In this document: piece after piece, positions 14,888-23,831 of the stretch
Layout of the letters: each line of letters starts with the position of its first letter
Numbering within the stretch: position 1 is the stretch's first letter
Assembly: GCF_000422585.1 (NCBI RefSeq)
Contig: NZ_KE383888.1
Span: 16,624-74,339 of the forward strand
DNA: 57,716 nucleotides
Origin: Hugenholtzia roseola DSM 9546
GTDB taxonomy: Bacteria; Bacteroidota; Bacteroidia; Cytophagales; Bernardetiaceae
Reading direction: 5' to 3'
Position numbers and translations under genes: made by a program
Notes under the pieces: model-generated
Told to the model about the DNA's origin: nothing
Seen by the model: the letters and a program-made list of their open reading frames with translations, nothing else
Databases searched by the model: none

Positions 14888-15841
14888 ATGCTCGTTGCTT
14901 GGCAGGATTCCCTTTTTGAGGCGCACAGGCTCAAAGTTTTTATTTTTCGGCTCGATTTAATAGACCCTCACCTTGGGGGGAACAAGTATTTCAAACTTTT
15001 ATACAATCTTGAAGAAGCAAAACAGGCAGGAAAAAAAACGCTCCTAACCTTTGGGGGGGCGTATTCAAACCATTTGCGGGCAACGGCAGCGGCAGGTCAA
15101 GTCTTTGATTTTCAGACCGTTGGCGTAGTGCGTGGCAGAGAGTTAGCCGAAAAGCCACTTAATAGCGTCTTGGATTTTTGTGTGCAGGCAGGTATGAAAT
15201 TACACTTTGTAGAAAGGCAGGCTTATCGCCAAAAAAAGCAGGAAGATTGGATAGCAAACCTGAAAAAAGAGGTTGCAGAACAGTGGGGGCAATCTTTTTC
15301 CGATTTTTTTCTTCTGCCCGAAGGTGGTTCGAATGCCGCTGCACTCAAAGGTTGTGCGCAGATACCGAATCTTATTAAAGAAAAATTGCAAGCCGACTTT
15401 CAAATAACTGCGCCCGATTTTATCCTAACACCTGTCGGAACGGCAGGAACGGCGGCAGGGCTTTTTGTAGGAAAAGAGCCGCAGACCAAAATTATTGGCG
15501 TATCTGCTCTGAAAGGAGGGGCGTTTTTGTACCAAGATGCGCGACAACTCTTAGAAGCCTTTGAGAAAAAATATGCGACTTTCCAATTCGAAGAAGCCTC
15601 TTTTGAGCGCGATTTTAGCCTTTGGTTGGACTACCACTTTGGCGGTTATGCACAAAAAAAGCCTGCCTTGATGCAGTTTATAGCAAAAATGGAAACGCAA
15701 ATGGGCTTATCGCTTGAGCCTACTTATTCGGGGAAACTCTTTTTTGCCTTCTATGACCAAATCGTTGGGGGGCAAAATCCATTTCCGCGCCATTCTACTA
15801 TCGTTTTGCTGCACACAGGCGGGCTTTGGGAAAAAAAATAA
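14888..15841 (+). CDS. PLP-dependent ACC deaminase / D-cysteine desulfhydrase-like enzyme
   Basis: A 317-residue PLP enzyme of the tryptophan-synthase-beta fold, in the ACC deaminase/D-cysteine desulfhydrase family. GGNKYFKL at 30-37 carries the PLP lysine (K33), FGGAYSNHLRATAAAG is the substrate-binding turn, and FLLPEGGSNAAALKGC and LTPVGTAGTAAGLFVG hold the phosphate. The likely reaction is conversion of D-cysteine to pyruvate, sulfide and ammonia, but substrate cannot be settled from sequence. It starts 59 bases after the DUF1703 gene and may be co-transcribed. Length is normal. Confidence 0.88.
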   Translation: MLVAWQDSLFEAHRLKVFIFRLDLIDPHLGGNKYFKLLYNLEEAKQAGKKTLLTFGGAYSNHLRATAAAGQVFDFQTVGVVRGRELAEKPLNSVLDFCVQAGMKLHFVERQAYRQKKQEDWIANLKKEVAEQWGQSFSDFFLLPEGGSNAAALKGCAQIPNLIKEKLQADFQITAPDFILTPVGTAGTAAGLFVGKEPQTKIIGVSALKGGAFLYQDARQLLEAFEKKYATFQFEEASFERDFSLWLDYHFGGYAQKKPALMQFIAKMETQMGLSLEPTYSGKLFFAFYDQIVGGQNPFPRHSTIVLLHTGGLWEKK

Positions 15842-15924
15842 CACAGGGGAAACAAGAAAGGAACATATCTCGACGTAACATTTAGAACCAACAACAGATA
15901 AAACCGCTCAAAACGGTGAAAAAA

Positions 15925-16332
15925 CTAATAGACATCTACACCTGTAAGTTTTTTCTCTAAATTGTCCGCAGTTTGCGCGACTTCAAAAATCATATAACGC
16001 ACTTGGTCGTAGGTGCAAAGTTCGTATTTGGTAGAGGCTGCCACTTCCAAATAGCCTTCTTCGCACATAATCTTGGCATAGCAAAATTCGCGATTCATCT
16101 CTAAAAATTCCAGCGGATTGACATCGGGAATTTCGCTTAGTTTGCAGATTTTTGACCTGAATTCCAACATAATACCATCACCACGCGGCGTGATATAGCC
16201 CTTGACGTTTTGATAGCGTCCGTCTTCTAAGGGCAGGGTTACGATAACGGTATCGCCCGAATACTCGGTATATTTGCCGTTGATTTCTTCGGCTAACCCT
16301 TTGAGATAGTTTTGTACGTGTTTATTGACCAT
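15925..16332 (-). CDS. YbjN-like / type III chaperone-fold protein
   Basis: A 135-residue cytosolic protein of the YbjN or type III secretion chaperone-like fold: alternating helices and strands, with GDTVIVTLPLEDGRYQNVKGYITPRGDGIMLEFRSKIC and then LEFLEMNREFCYAKIMCEEGYLEVAAS. MVNKHVQ is taken as the start; an ATG ten codons upstream is possible. Such proteins are conserved in Cytophagales next to many different genes, with no known function. Convergent with the PLP enzyme gene. Confidence 0.6.
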   Translation of the reverse strand: MVNKHVQNYLKGLAEEINGKYTEYSGDTVIVTLPLEDGRYQNVKGYITPRGDGIMLEFRSKICKLSEIPDVNPLEFLEMNREFCYAKIMCEEGYLEVAASTKYELCTYDQVRYMIFEVAQTADNLEKKLTGVDVY

Positions 16333-16541
16333 GGCTTTTGTGTGTTTATAGGTGTAAGGCAAAAGTTACTGAAAAAAAACGGATTTTCCAAATTTTTGAC
16401 CTGAAAAAAATGTATTTTGCCAAAAAAAATACGTCTTAGGGAAAGAATTGCAAAATAGAAGCTGCCTTGCTTTGCTTTTTTGCCTACTTTTCCAGATTCT
16501 GAATCTCAACTCCTCATCTTCGACCTCAACTCGGCACTACC

Positions 16542-17471
16542 ATGACGCATGTGATGCAAAATGCTGCTTCTCTTTCGCCTTCGGCGCGTACCTTAGTCGT
16601 CTTCAATCCCATTGCAGGGGGGCGCGACAACCGTTTTTTCTTGCCTTTATTAGAAAAAATGGCACAGAAATATAATTTTGAATACGAACTTTATCAGACC
16701 ACAGGCGACGACGACCTTAGTCAGATTAAGGCGCGAATCGAAAGTTTTGCCCCCGAAAGGCTGCTTTCCGCAGGAGGCGACGGCACACTTTATTTGGTTG
16801 CCGAATTAGCGCGACACACGCCTTTGGTAGTGGGAGTAGTGCCGTTGGGTTCGGCAAATGGCATGGCAAGGGATTTAAACCTGCCCGTAGAAGTAGCGGC
16901 TGCTTTGGAAATTTCTCTGACTTCCAAAGTAGTGGATGCCGATTTAGTGCGTATCAATGGCACTTACTACTGCCTGCACCTTTCCGATTTGGGTTTTAAT
17001 GCTAAAATTATCAAAGGTTATTTAGAGGAAAAAAAACGCGGCATGCGCAGTTATGCCAAACAGTTTTTCCGACAATATTTTTCCAAGCGCGGACGCGGAC
17101 GCAAGTTTCTTATCACCACCGACCAATCGCGCGTAGAGCTACACCAACGCGCCATTATGGTAGCCTTTGCCAATGGCTCGCGCTATGGCACAGGGGCAAA
17201 TCTCAACCCCGAAGGTAGTTTTTATGATGGGGCTTTCGAGCTTTGTATCGTGCGCCCGATTCCGCTTTATGCCTTCCTTTCCACTGTGATTCGCGGTTTT
17301 AGTGGCACGCTCAATCGCTCGCGTTATATCACCATTATCCGCTGCAAAAAAGCGCGTGTGCGTCTCAAAAAGCCGATTTGGTTGCAAATTGATGGCGAAC
17401 TTATTGGAAAGGTAGAGGAGGTAGAAGCCGAAATTATCCCTGCTTGTTTGCGTTTGGTGGTGAATGAATAA
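16542..17471 (+). CDS. Diacylglycerol kinase family lipid kinase
   Basis: A 309-residue protein with the DAGK catalytic domain of the YegS/DgkB type. It has the opening VVFNPIAGGRDN, the ATP-binding loop SAGGDGTLYLVAE (GGDGT at 78-82), VVPLGSANGMARDL, and the C-terminal region with PEGSFYDGAFELCIVRP and WLQIDGEL. Enzymes of this class phosphorylate diacylglycerol or a related lipid at the membrane in lipid recycling. The lipid here is unknown. All core motifs are intact. Start at ATG 16542 gives a sensible length. Standalone gene. Confidence 0.92.
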   Translation: MTHVMQNAASLSPSARTLVVFNPIAGGRDNRFFLPLLEKMAQKYNFEYELYQTTGDDDLSQIKARIESFAPERLLSAGGDGTLYLVAELARHTPLVVGVVPLGSANGMARDLNLPVEVAAALEISLTSKVVDADLVRINGTYYCLHLSDLGFNAKIIKGYLEEKKRGMRSYAKQFFRQYFSKRGRGRKFLITTDQSRVELHQRAIMVAFANGSRYGTGANLNPEGSFYDGAFELCIVRPIPLYAFLSTVIRGFSGTLNRSRYITIIRCKKARVRLKKPIWLQIDGELIGKVEEVEAEIIPACLRLVVNE

Positions 17472-17503
17472 AAGTTTTTTGTTGTTTCTATCTTACAAAT
17501 GAT

Positions 17504-18664
17504 TTAATAAAAATTCGCCTCTACTTTTAGAATTATCTTAGGCTGTCTGGGGTCGTTACAAATGAGCGTGAGGGTGCGCGTCTGTTTGCCTGTTCCCTCC
17601 AAAGGCAGGAATCTGATTTGGAGTAGCACTTCTTTTTGGGGTGCAATTTTTTTAAGTTGGGCGGCTGGGGTCAGGATTTCCGCGCCGTATGCAGGTAGGA
17701 TTTTGCGAATAAGCAGCGGTTTTTGTCCTATATTTTTGAGGGTGAAGGTAGCGATAAGGGTATCATTGAGGGCTTTTCTGTATGAAAAAGAGCCGATATT
17801 TACTTTTTCTCCTTCCTTGATTTCGAGCTGTGGATAGGAAAGTTGCATTTCTTCTATGATAGGAGGGAAATATTCTTCTATGGTCGCGACGATAAGAAGT
17901 TTGAGGCTTTCGGCGTTGGGCAGTTCTTTTTTATTTTTGGGTAAAATCAGGGGGCTTGCGTTGGGGTCTTTCTTGATAATTTGCAAAGTGATGTAATCTT
18001 CTACGTATGCAAAGTCGTTTTTGGCGGCAGCGTCGTATGTCAGGTAAATGCCCCCTACTTGCCCTGCTTTGATGATGTGGGTAGAATCGAATTGAACCTG
18101 AATATGTTTAGGCGCGTCTATTTGGTCGGTAAAGATGAGGTCTTGGTCGGTAGGATTGTAGAGTTCGAAACGCTTGGTTAGGGGCTGTTTGGTATTGATA
18201 AGTCCAAAATTGAAGAGCTTGGTGCGGCTTTTGAGCAAGCCTTTTGTGTAGGGGAAGTAGTCGGCGGTGGCTTTTTCTTGTGTAAGATTGCCTTTGAGTA
18301 GGAGTTTTTGGCTTGTGCCATTGCTAAATTTTACTTCAAAGACCTTGATGAAAGGTTGTAGCTGGTAAGGCAAAAACAAAACGGTGATTTTGATAGAATC
18401 GCCTGCCGCGTATGGGCGATTTTCAAATTGTGCCAACGTGCAGGCGCAGTCGGTTTCTATTTGGCTAATGTGCAACGAAGTAGCGGCGGCATCTTTGGCA
18501 TAAACGCCGACAAAAGTATGCACAAGGGTATCTTGCCACAAGACTTCGCCCCAATCTTTTTGGGGTTCGGCAAAATATACCCCATTTTGCGCATATACTT
18601 GTCCTTTGAGAAGCAGCGCAAATCCTAACAACAAAACAAAAAACAACTTGATATTATACTTCAT
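17504..18664 (-). CDS. DUF1573-domain exported protein
   Basis: A 386-residue protein with a signal peptide (ending ...QVYAQ) followed by a DUF1573 domain: FAEPQKDWGEVLWQDTLVHTF then ISQIETDCACTLAQFENRPYAAGDS with the characteristic CAC pair (C73, C75). A second and third Ig-like beta domain follow (FNFGLINTKQPLTKRFELYNPTDQDL and LIATFTLKNIGQKPLLIRKI), so it is a chain of three related sandwich domains. DUF1573 proteins are common in Bacteroidota and are thought to be exported scaffolds. Convergent with the lipid kinase gene. Nothing unusual in length. Confidence 0.85.
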   Translation of the reverse strand: MKYNIKLFFVLLLGFALLLKGQVYAQNGVYFAEPQKDWGEVLWQDTLVHTFVGVYAKDAAATSLHISQIETDCACTLAQFENRPYAAGDSIKITVLFLPYQLQPFIKVFEVKFSNGTSQKLLLKGNLTQEKATADYFPYTKGLLKSRTKLFNFGLINTKQPLTKRFELYNPTDQDLIFTDQIDAPKHIQVQFDSTHIIKAGQVGGIYLTYDAAAKNDFAYVEDYITLQIIKKDPNASPLILPKNKKELPNAESLKLLIVATIEEYFPPIIEEMQLSYPQLEIKEGEKVNIGSFSYRKALNDTLIATFTLKNIGQKPLLIRKILPAYGAEILTPAAQLKKIAPQKEVLLQIRFLPLEGTGKQTRTLTLICNDPRQPKIILKVEANFY

Positions 18665-18771
18665 ACCAAAAAGAGGGGGATAGCAGGGAAAAAAGAAAAC
18701 GCAAAAGTACGAAATTCAAATCGATTTGGGTAGGGTTCGAATCTGATTGAGGTTTTTTGTAGGGACACTGC

Positions 18772-18812
18772 CTTTTGCAGGGTGAGATTGAAAGAAAATT
18801 TGAAAAGTAGCA
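18772..18812 (+). repeat. 41-base direct repeat, copy 1
   Basis: CTTTTGCAGGGTGAGATT, then GAAAGAAAATTTGAAAAG and TAGCA, identical over 41 bases to 18870-18910. Its GTGAGATTGAAA part is shared with the hairpin repeat at 8038-8077. Confidence 0.85.
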
Positions 18813-18869
18813 CGAAATACTAACTTTATTCGTGGTAAGTTAGCCTTGCGAAGCTGGAGCTTCGCATTA

Positions 18870-18910
18870 CTTTTGCAGGGTGAGATTGAAAGAAAATTTG
18901 AAAAGTAGCA
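18870..18910 (+). repeat. 41-base direct repeat, copy 2
   Basis: Identical to 18772-18812. The unit is preceded by a hairpin (18848-18865), as the 8042-8062 palindrome precedes copy A of the dispersed repeat, so hairpin plus GTGAGATTGAAA tail looks like the repeating unit. Confidence 0.85.
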
Positions 18911-19152
18911 TTTTTCATAAAACTTAACAAAACGCCACTTCGCCGCCTTTTCAGACAAAAAATAAAAGGCGTAGGCTGCTTTGCGCTGATGTAAGAAAAA
19001 ATCATAAAAAGCCTAAAAAAGAGCAAAATTGTTTTATTCTGGTTTTTCTTGTATGTAGCTAAGAATTAGCGCGTTATCTTTGCTTTTTTTTTGAAAAAAA
19101 GCTACAAATTGCACACTTATTGCGTCTTGGGTGAAAAGCCCCAAATTTTATT

Positions 19153-20013
19153 ATGAAAATGAACAATCGCGAAGTGTTGGAGCAAGGCAATATCTGGCAA
19201 GCCATCTTCGAGCAAGCACCCATTGGGCTGGCAAAGATCGACCTAAGTGGGCGGTTCTTGGCGGTCAATGAGGCTATGGCAACGACCTTTGGCTACCAAG
19301 CAGCCGAACTCTTGGAGCGGAATTTTTTAGATTTGATGTCGCCACAAGAGTTGGAGTGTGAGCTAAAAGCGCACATTGCACAGGGAGGAGGTTTTCGCAA
19401 GAAGTACCGTCAGGAATTGCTTTGTCTGCACAAAACGGGACGCAACTTCTACTGTTTGGTGCAAATTTCACTTATCAAAGACGATAAGAAGGGCGAGCCG
19501 CTTTTTCTTTTGGGGCAGGTGATAGATATGTCGAAGCAAAAAGACTTCGAATTGCTTTTGAAGCAGCAAAATGAGGCACTCAAAAAAAGCAATCAACAAC
19601 TTGTGGCGCAACACATCAGGGCGCAACAAGAACACCGCAACTGTGAGCGCATCAAGCAACTGATACAAGCCATCGATACCCAAGAGCCAAATGTGCGCGT
19701 TTTGCAGGAACAGATTTTGTTGCTCAAAAAAGAAATTGCCTTGCAACGCCACCAAGAGCAACAAGAAAGTTTCGACCAATACTTCCAACAGCTAAACCCC
19801 GATTTTTTCAAACGCCTCAAAGCGGACTTTCCTGCCCTTTCTTCCGCCGACCTGCGCATGTGCGCCTTCCTGCGCCTGAATTTTTCTACAAAAGAGATTG
19901 CCCAAATGCTTAGTGTCTCGAACGAAAGTGCGCATAAGGCGCGTTATCGCCTGCGCAAAAAGATGTGCCTGCAAAGGGAACAAGATTTGATTGAAATTGT
20001 GATGAAGTATTAG
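19153..20013 (+). CDS. PAS-domain one-component regulator with HTH tail
   Basis: A 286-residue regulator. Residues 14-125 are a PAS domain (IFEQAPIGLAKIDLSGRFLAVNEAM, FGYQAAELLERNFLDLMSPQE, then a PAC end). About 100 residues of Gln-rich coiled coil follow. The last 65 residues are the winged/LuxR-like helix-turn-helix seen at the end of many Bacteroidota PAS and TPR regulators: FPALSSADLRMCAFLRLNFSTKEIAQMLSVSNESAHKARYRLRKKM. It probably senses a small ligand or redox state through PAS and binds DNA directly. The target genes are not evident. Monocistronic. Confidence 0.88.
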   Translation: MKMNNREVLEQGNIWQAIFEQAPIGLAKIDLSGRFLAVNEAMATTFGYQAAELLERNFLDLMSPQELECELKAHIAQGGGFRKKYRQELLCLHKTGRNFYCLVQISLIKDDKKGEPLFLLGQVIDMSKQKDFELLLKQQNEALKKSNQQLVAQHIRAQQEHRNCERIKQLIQAIDTQEPNVRVLQEQILLLKKEIALQRHQEQQESFDQYFQQLNPDFFKRLKADFPALSSADLRMCAFLRLNFSTKEIAQMLSVSNESAHKARYRLRKKMCLQREQDLIEIVMKY

Positions 20014-20020
20014 CTTTTTA

Positions 20021-20060
20021 TGTCAATCTTACGGCTGACAAGGCAATGCCCTATCCCTAC
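20021..20060 (-). repeat. Dispersed hairpin repeat, copy D (diverged, reverse)
   Basis: On the minus strand GTAGGGATAGGGCATTGCC, TTGTC, then GTAAGATTGACA, clearly related to the repeat at 8038-8077 (GTAGGGACAAGGCATTGCC). It lies directly after the PAS-HTH gene. Confidence 0.6.
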
Positions 20061-20174
20061 ATTGGCATCTAATTTTTAGAACTGCACCTTGCCACGCGCT
20101 AAGGCAGGGCGATTGTATGATTTTTTGGTTGGGAAAGCCAATTTTGGCTGCATTTCTAAAAAAATCTTACTAAG

Positions 20175-20207
20175 TTTGCCTTTTAGAGAAAGCAAACCAT
20201 ATATTTG
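20175..20207 (+). promoter_or_regulatory. Promoter of the potassium transporter gene
   Basis: TTTG at 20175-20178 and TATATTTG at 20200-20207, spacing 21 bases. The start codon of the transporter lies 47 bases downstream. Confidence 0.6.
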
Positions 20208-20254
20208 CGTTTTTTACCTCTGTTCGGGCTGCTTCACCCTGCTATTCCCTTCCC

Positions 20255-22108
20255 ATGCTACCAAAACGCTTTTACCTTGGGCGCGAACGCCTCAAAAATT
20301 ATATCTTCAATAGCCGCCATCGAGTACAATTCCTAACCGAAATGGTGGCGATTTTGGGTGCAGGTTTGGCTACGGTTTTGCTTTTTTTTCGCTATGGGTT
20401 TCACCTTTCGGTGAGTGAAGAGGCGTTTATTTTTCGCGCTTTTGATGCCATTTTCGCCCTTTTTGTGGTCATCTATGGCATCAACGTCTTTTACGACCGT
20501 AATTGGCGGGCTTATTTGCGACGTACTCCCTTAGAAGGGCTACTGATGGGAGGTATCTTGGGGCATGGCATCATAAATTTGCTCTTTGATACCAAACTCT
20601 TGTTCTTATTTTTGGAATGGCTGGCGGTAAAACGCCCTGCGCTATCCTACCAACATGCCGTTAGTTTGGTTGCCCTGCTGCTTATCGGAACAGTCATTAC
20701 AAAGGGAACGACGCGCCTTTCGGAAATCAATTTCAAGCCTTCTACTACTTTTTTACTTAGTTTTATCTTTCTAATTCTGGGGGGAGCGGGCTTGCTTATG
20801 CTGCCTACCATGACGAATGTAGAGGGGGGCATTAGCTTTTTAGACGCGCTCTTTACCTCTACGAGTGCTTCCTGCGTTACGGGGCTTATTGTGTTAGATA
20901 CGCCCACAGATTTCACCTTCAAAGGGCAATTAGTGATACTTTTTTTGATACAATTAGGCGGTATTGGCTTGGTTTCTTTTGCCACTTTCTTCGCCACTTT
21001 TCTTTCTAAGGGGGTAGGTTTGAAGCACCAACTTATCATACAAGACTACCTCAATAGCGAAACACTGGTTTCTACTACTTCGCTTTTGCGCAAAATTATC
21101 TTTATCACTTTGGGCATAGAGGCTATCGGGGCGGTGCTGATTTATTTTAGTTGGGACGAAGAGTTAATGGCAGAGTACGCCTTCAAAACTTGGGGCGAAA
21201 AGGTCTATTTTTCTATTTTTCACTCCATTTCTGCCTTTTGTAATGCTGGTTTTAGCCTTTTTTCAGGGGGTATGAATGACACTGTTTTTCAGACCCATCG
21301 CATGTATTTGCTGCACTTTGTCTTGGTTGTGATAATTCTTTTTGGCGGACTGGGCTATACTTCCATCGAGGAGATTTTTTCTATCAAAAACATCAAAGAC
21401 CGCTTGAAGAACCCTTGGAAAAAATTGGGGATTAGTTCTAAAATAAACCTATATTCCCAAATGGGGCTATTAGCCATCGGGACAGTAGCATTTATGCTTT
21501 TAGAATTTGATAAACTAACGGATAGGACAGTGATTGAAGCCTTTGTAACGGCACTGTTTCAGTCGGCAGTTACCCGTACTGCGGGTTTCAATTCCGTAGA
21601 TTTTGAAGTCTTAGAACCTTCTACCTTGCTCATTTTTATCTTTCTAATGTTTGTGGGAGGCGCGTCAGGCTCTACCGCTGGGGGCATTAAATTAGCAACA
21701 GGCGTGATTTTGTTTGTCGCCGCTATTTCTACTATCCGCCGCCAAGAAAACTTAGTCATTGGCAAGCGCACCATTTCGGAGGAACTGGTCAGAAAAGCCT
21801 TTGCCATTTTTATCTTTGCGGTAGCCTACAATTTCGTTTCTATTTTGCTGCTGATGCTCACCGAAACGCCCTCGAATCCGCAGGATACGAAGTTTATGCT
21901 CAAAATTTTCTTCGAGCAGGTTTCTGCCTTTGCCACAGTGGGTTTGAGCATGAACCTGACGGGCGAACTCTCTGCTATGGGGAAAGTAATTATCATTTGC
22001 TCGATGTATCTGGGGCGCGTCGGGACGCTGACCTTAGCCTTTGCCCTTAGCAATTCGGTAGTGAGCAATTCCTATCGCTACCCCAATGCGCATATTATGG
22101 TGGGGTAG
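20255..22108 (+). CDS. TrkH/KtrB-type potassium transporter
   Basis: A 617-residue membrane protein of the Trk/Ktr/HKT superfamily, the pore subunit for potassium uptake. It has about four extra N-terminal membrane helices (residues 20-140) before the usual eight-helix core. The pore loops with conserved glycines are visible: TSTSASCVTGLIVLDT, SISAFCNAGFSLFSGG, SAVTRTAGFNSVDF and EQVSAFATVGLSMN, and the GGASGSTAGGIKLATG cytoplasmic-gate segment is intact. The regulator subunit (KtrA/TrkA) is not next to it. An ATG at 20255 opens the frame and sits 47 bases after the predicted promoter. Located upstream of the chemotaxis-type genes but with a separate promoter. Confidence 0.92.
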   Translation: MLPKRFYLGRERLKNYIFNSRHRVQFLTEMVAILGAGLATVLLFFRYGFHLSVSEEAFIFRAFDAIFALFVVIYGINVFYDRNWRAYLRRTPLEGLLMGGILGHGIINLLFDTKLLFLFLEWLAVKRPALSYQHAVSLVALLLIGTVITKGTTRLSEINFKPSTTFLLSFIFLILGGAGLLMLPTMTNVEGGISFLDALFTSTSASCVTGLIVLDTPTDFTFKGQLVILFLIQLGGIGLVSFATFFATFLSKGVGLKHQLIIQDYLNSETLVSTTSLLRKIIFITLGIEAIGAVLIYFSWDEELMAEYAFKTWGEKVYFSIFHSISAFCNAGFSLFSGGMNDTVFQTHRMYLLHFVLVVIILFGGLGYTSIEEIFSIKNIKDRLKNPWKKLGISSKINLYSQMGLLAIGTVAFMLLEFDKLTDRTVIEAFVTALFQSAVTRTAGFNSVDFEVLEPSTLLIFIFLMFVGGASGSTAGGIKLATGVILFVAAISTIRRQENLVIGKRTISEELVRKAFAIFIFAVAYNFVSILLLMLTETPSNPQDTKFMLKIFFEQVSAFATVGLSMNLTGELSAMGKVIIICSMYLGRVGTLTLAFALSNSVVSNSYRYPNAHIMVG

Positions 22109-22340
22109 GGGCTTCAATCGTTGGTTTTATTCACCCCCCTACCTTTGGTTTTTATCGAAAAACGAAATTTTTATCTTACTTTTGGGCTAATTCTTGTCCC
22201 AAATCGCCTTCGAGTGCGAAAAGGATTTGCAGAATTGAAAACTTCGCCTTATTTTGGGAACACTTTTGCGGCTCTGCCTCTCTTTTGTGCTTTCTTTGCT
22301 TTAAAATCTTTTGCTCATCTTGCTTCTTCCAGATAGTTAT

Positions 22341-23165
22341 ATGTCGGATATAGAAATTGCCGAACTTCGGAAACTGACCCAATTTATCAGCGAGCGTTTT
22401 AGCTACGATTTCAAAGACTACGCCATGTCGTCTTTTCGCCGTCGTATTAAGCGTATCTTAGACCTCTACAAGCTCAAATCGGTAGATGAACTTATTGCCC
22501 TGCTCGATTCGCGCGAGGGCTTCTACGAAGAGTTTGTATCTGAACTCACCGTCAATGTAACCGAGATGTTTCGCGACCCCACCTTTTGGCGCGTCCTCAA
22601 AGAACACATCATACCCAACATCATGCTCAATCACGACAAGATTAGCATCTGGCATGCGGGCTGCTCTTCGGGCGAAGAAGTCGTTTCGATGGCGATAGTG
22701 TTAGACGAAATGGGGATTCTGGATAAGGCTAAAATCGTCGCGACCGACATCGATAGAAGCATCATCGCTAAGGCAAAAGAGGCGCGTTATTCTATGAAAA
22801 ATATAGAAGTGCATCGCAAAAACTACCAACGCTATCAGGGCAAACACGCCTTAGAAAACTACTACGACGAAATCGGTGGCGAAGCCGTCATGCACAGCCG
22901 TTTGTTGCAAAATGTATCCTTCCGCAAGCACGACTTAGTCTTGGGTAGTGTCTTCTCCAAATTTGATTTGGTCTTGTGCCGCAACGTCATGATTTATTTC
23001 AATCAGACCCTACAAAATCAGGTGCTACACAAAATTCACGAGTCTTTGTTCAAATATGGCTACTTAGCCATTGGCTCGAAGGAGTCTTTGATTTGGTGTG
23101 ATATTGCGCATAAATTCATCGTGGTCAATAATGAAGAGAAAATCTACAAAAAGATTAAAGATTAG
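22341..23165 (+). CDS. cheR: CheR-type chemoreceptor methyltransferase
   Basis: A 274-residue CheR methyltransferase, which in chemotaxis transfers methyl groups from S-adenosylmethionine to receptor glutamates. The N-terminal all-helical CheR_N domain (FISERFSYDFKDYAMSSFRRRIKRIL) precedes the SAM domain with IWHAGCSSGEEVVSMAIVLDE, VATDIDRSII and FDLVLCRNVMIYFNQTLQ. In this position it is followed by cheB, a GAF protein and a Sia-type phosphatase, and no receptor of the MCP type is visible, so it may modify a non-canonical partner. MSDIEIAEL is taken as start over an upstream in-frame ATG because it agrees with family length. Confidence 0.92.
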   Translation: MSDIEIAELRKLTQFISERFSYDFKDYAMSSFRRRIKRILDLYKLKSVDELIALLDSREGFYEEFVSELTVNVTEMFRDPTFWRVLKEHIIPNIMLNHDKISIWHAGCSSGEEVVSMAIVLDEMGILDKAKIVATDIDRSIIAKAKEARYSMKNIEVHRKNYQRYQGKHALENYYDEIGGEAVMHSRLLQNVSFRKHDLVLGSVFSKFDLVLCRNVMIYFNQTLQNQVLHKIHESLFKYGYLAIGSKESLIWCDIAHKFIVVNNEEKIYKKIKD

Positions 23166-23231
23166 AAATCAGACGATTGCTACCATTTTTTTCTTTCTCT
23201 TTTCTCCTCAAAGCAAACTAATTTCCTACCC

Positions 23232-23831
23232 ATGACCAAAAAATATGACATAGGCAAACAGTATCGAGCAATCGTCATTGGCGGCTCTGCGGGTAGTTTC
23301 CAACCTATCACGCAGCTCTTGGCAGCTATTCCGAAAGACTTTCCCCTGCCGATTTTTTTAGCTCTGCATCGCCTCAAACACGTCCGTCATGGCTTTGTAG
23401 AAGCCTTAGCGATTAAGAGTCAGAAAGAAATTTCAGAGCCGCACGATAAGGAAAGTATCAAGCGTGGCGCAGTTTATCTGGCACCTGCCAACTACCACAT
23501 GGCAATAGAACTCGGCAACTCCATCTCGCTTAGTACCGAAGATTTGGTCAATAATTCACGCCCCTCCATTGATATTACCTTCGATTCTGCCGCCTATACT
23601 TATCGCGACAAACTTATCGGGATTCTCTATTCAGGTGCAAACAAAGACGGTGCTTTGGGTATGCGCAAAATCAAAGAGCGCAACGGACTCACTATCGTAC
23701 AAGACCCCGAAGATAGCATGATTAATGCAATGCCCACTTCTGCCTTAGCCGCCACAAAAATCGACTACGTGCTTACCTCCGACGAAATCATAGACTTTAT
23801 ACTTCAATTAGATAAAGCCTACCGCTCATGA
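23232..23831 (+). CDS. cheB: CheB-type methylesterase without receiver domain
   Basis: A 199-residue protein that is only the catalytic methylesterase domain of CheB. The serine-histidine-aspartate triad is seen as GGSAGS (S19), LALHRLKH (H47) and GANKDGALGM (D139). The usual N-terminal phospho-receiver domain is absent, so activity cannot be controlled by CheA phosphorylation in the ordinary way. The reading frame overlaps the GAF gene by four bases (ATGA), indicating coupling. With the adjacent cheR it forms a methylation/demethylation pair. Confidence 0.9.
   Translation: MTKKYDIGKQYRAIVIGGSAGSFQPITQLLAAIPKDFPLPIFLALHRLKHVRHGFVEALAIKSQKEISEPHDKESIKRGAVYLAPANYHMAIELGNSISLSTEDLVNNSRPSIDITFDSAAYTYRDKLIGILYSGANKDGALGMRKIKERNGLTIVQDPEDSMINAMPTSALAATKIDYVLTSDEIIDFILQLDKAYRS

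Larger units (their letters stand above)
18665..19152. other. Intergenic region with repeats and a promoter
   Basis: No gene is supported. It holds two copies of a 41-base direct repeat (separate entries), a perfect hairpin GCGAAGCT/AGCTTCGC at 18848-18865, and TATCTTTG at 19075-19082, a -7 box that probably drives the PAS-HTH gene. The upstream box (TTG at 19049-19051) is 23 bases away, a little long. Confidence 0.5.
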
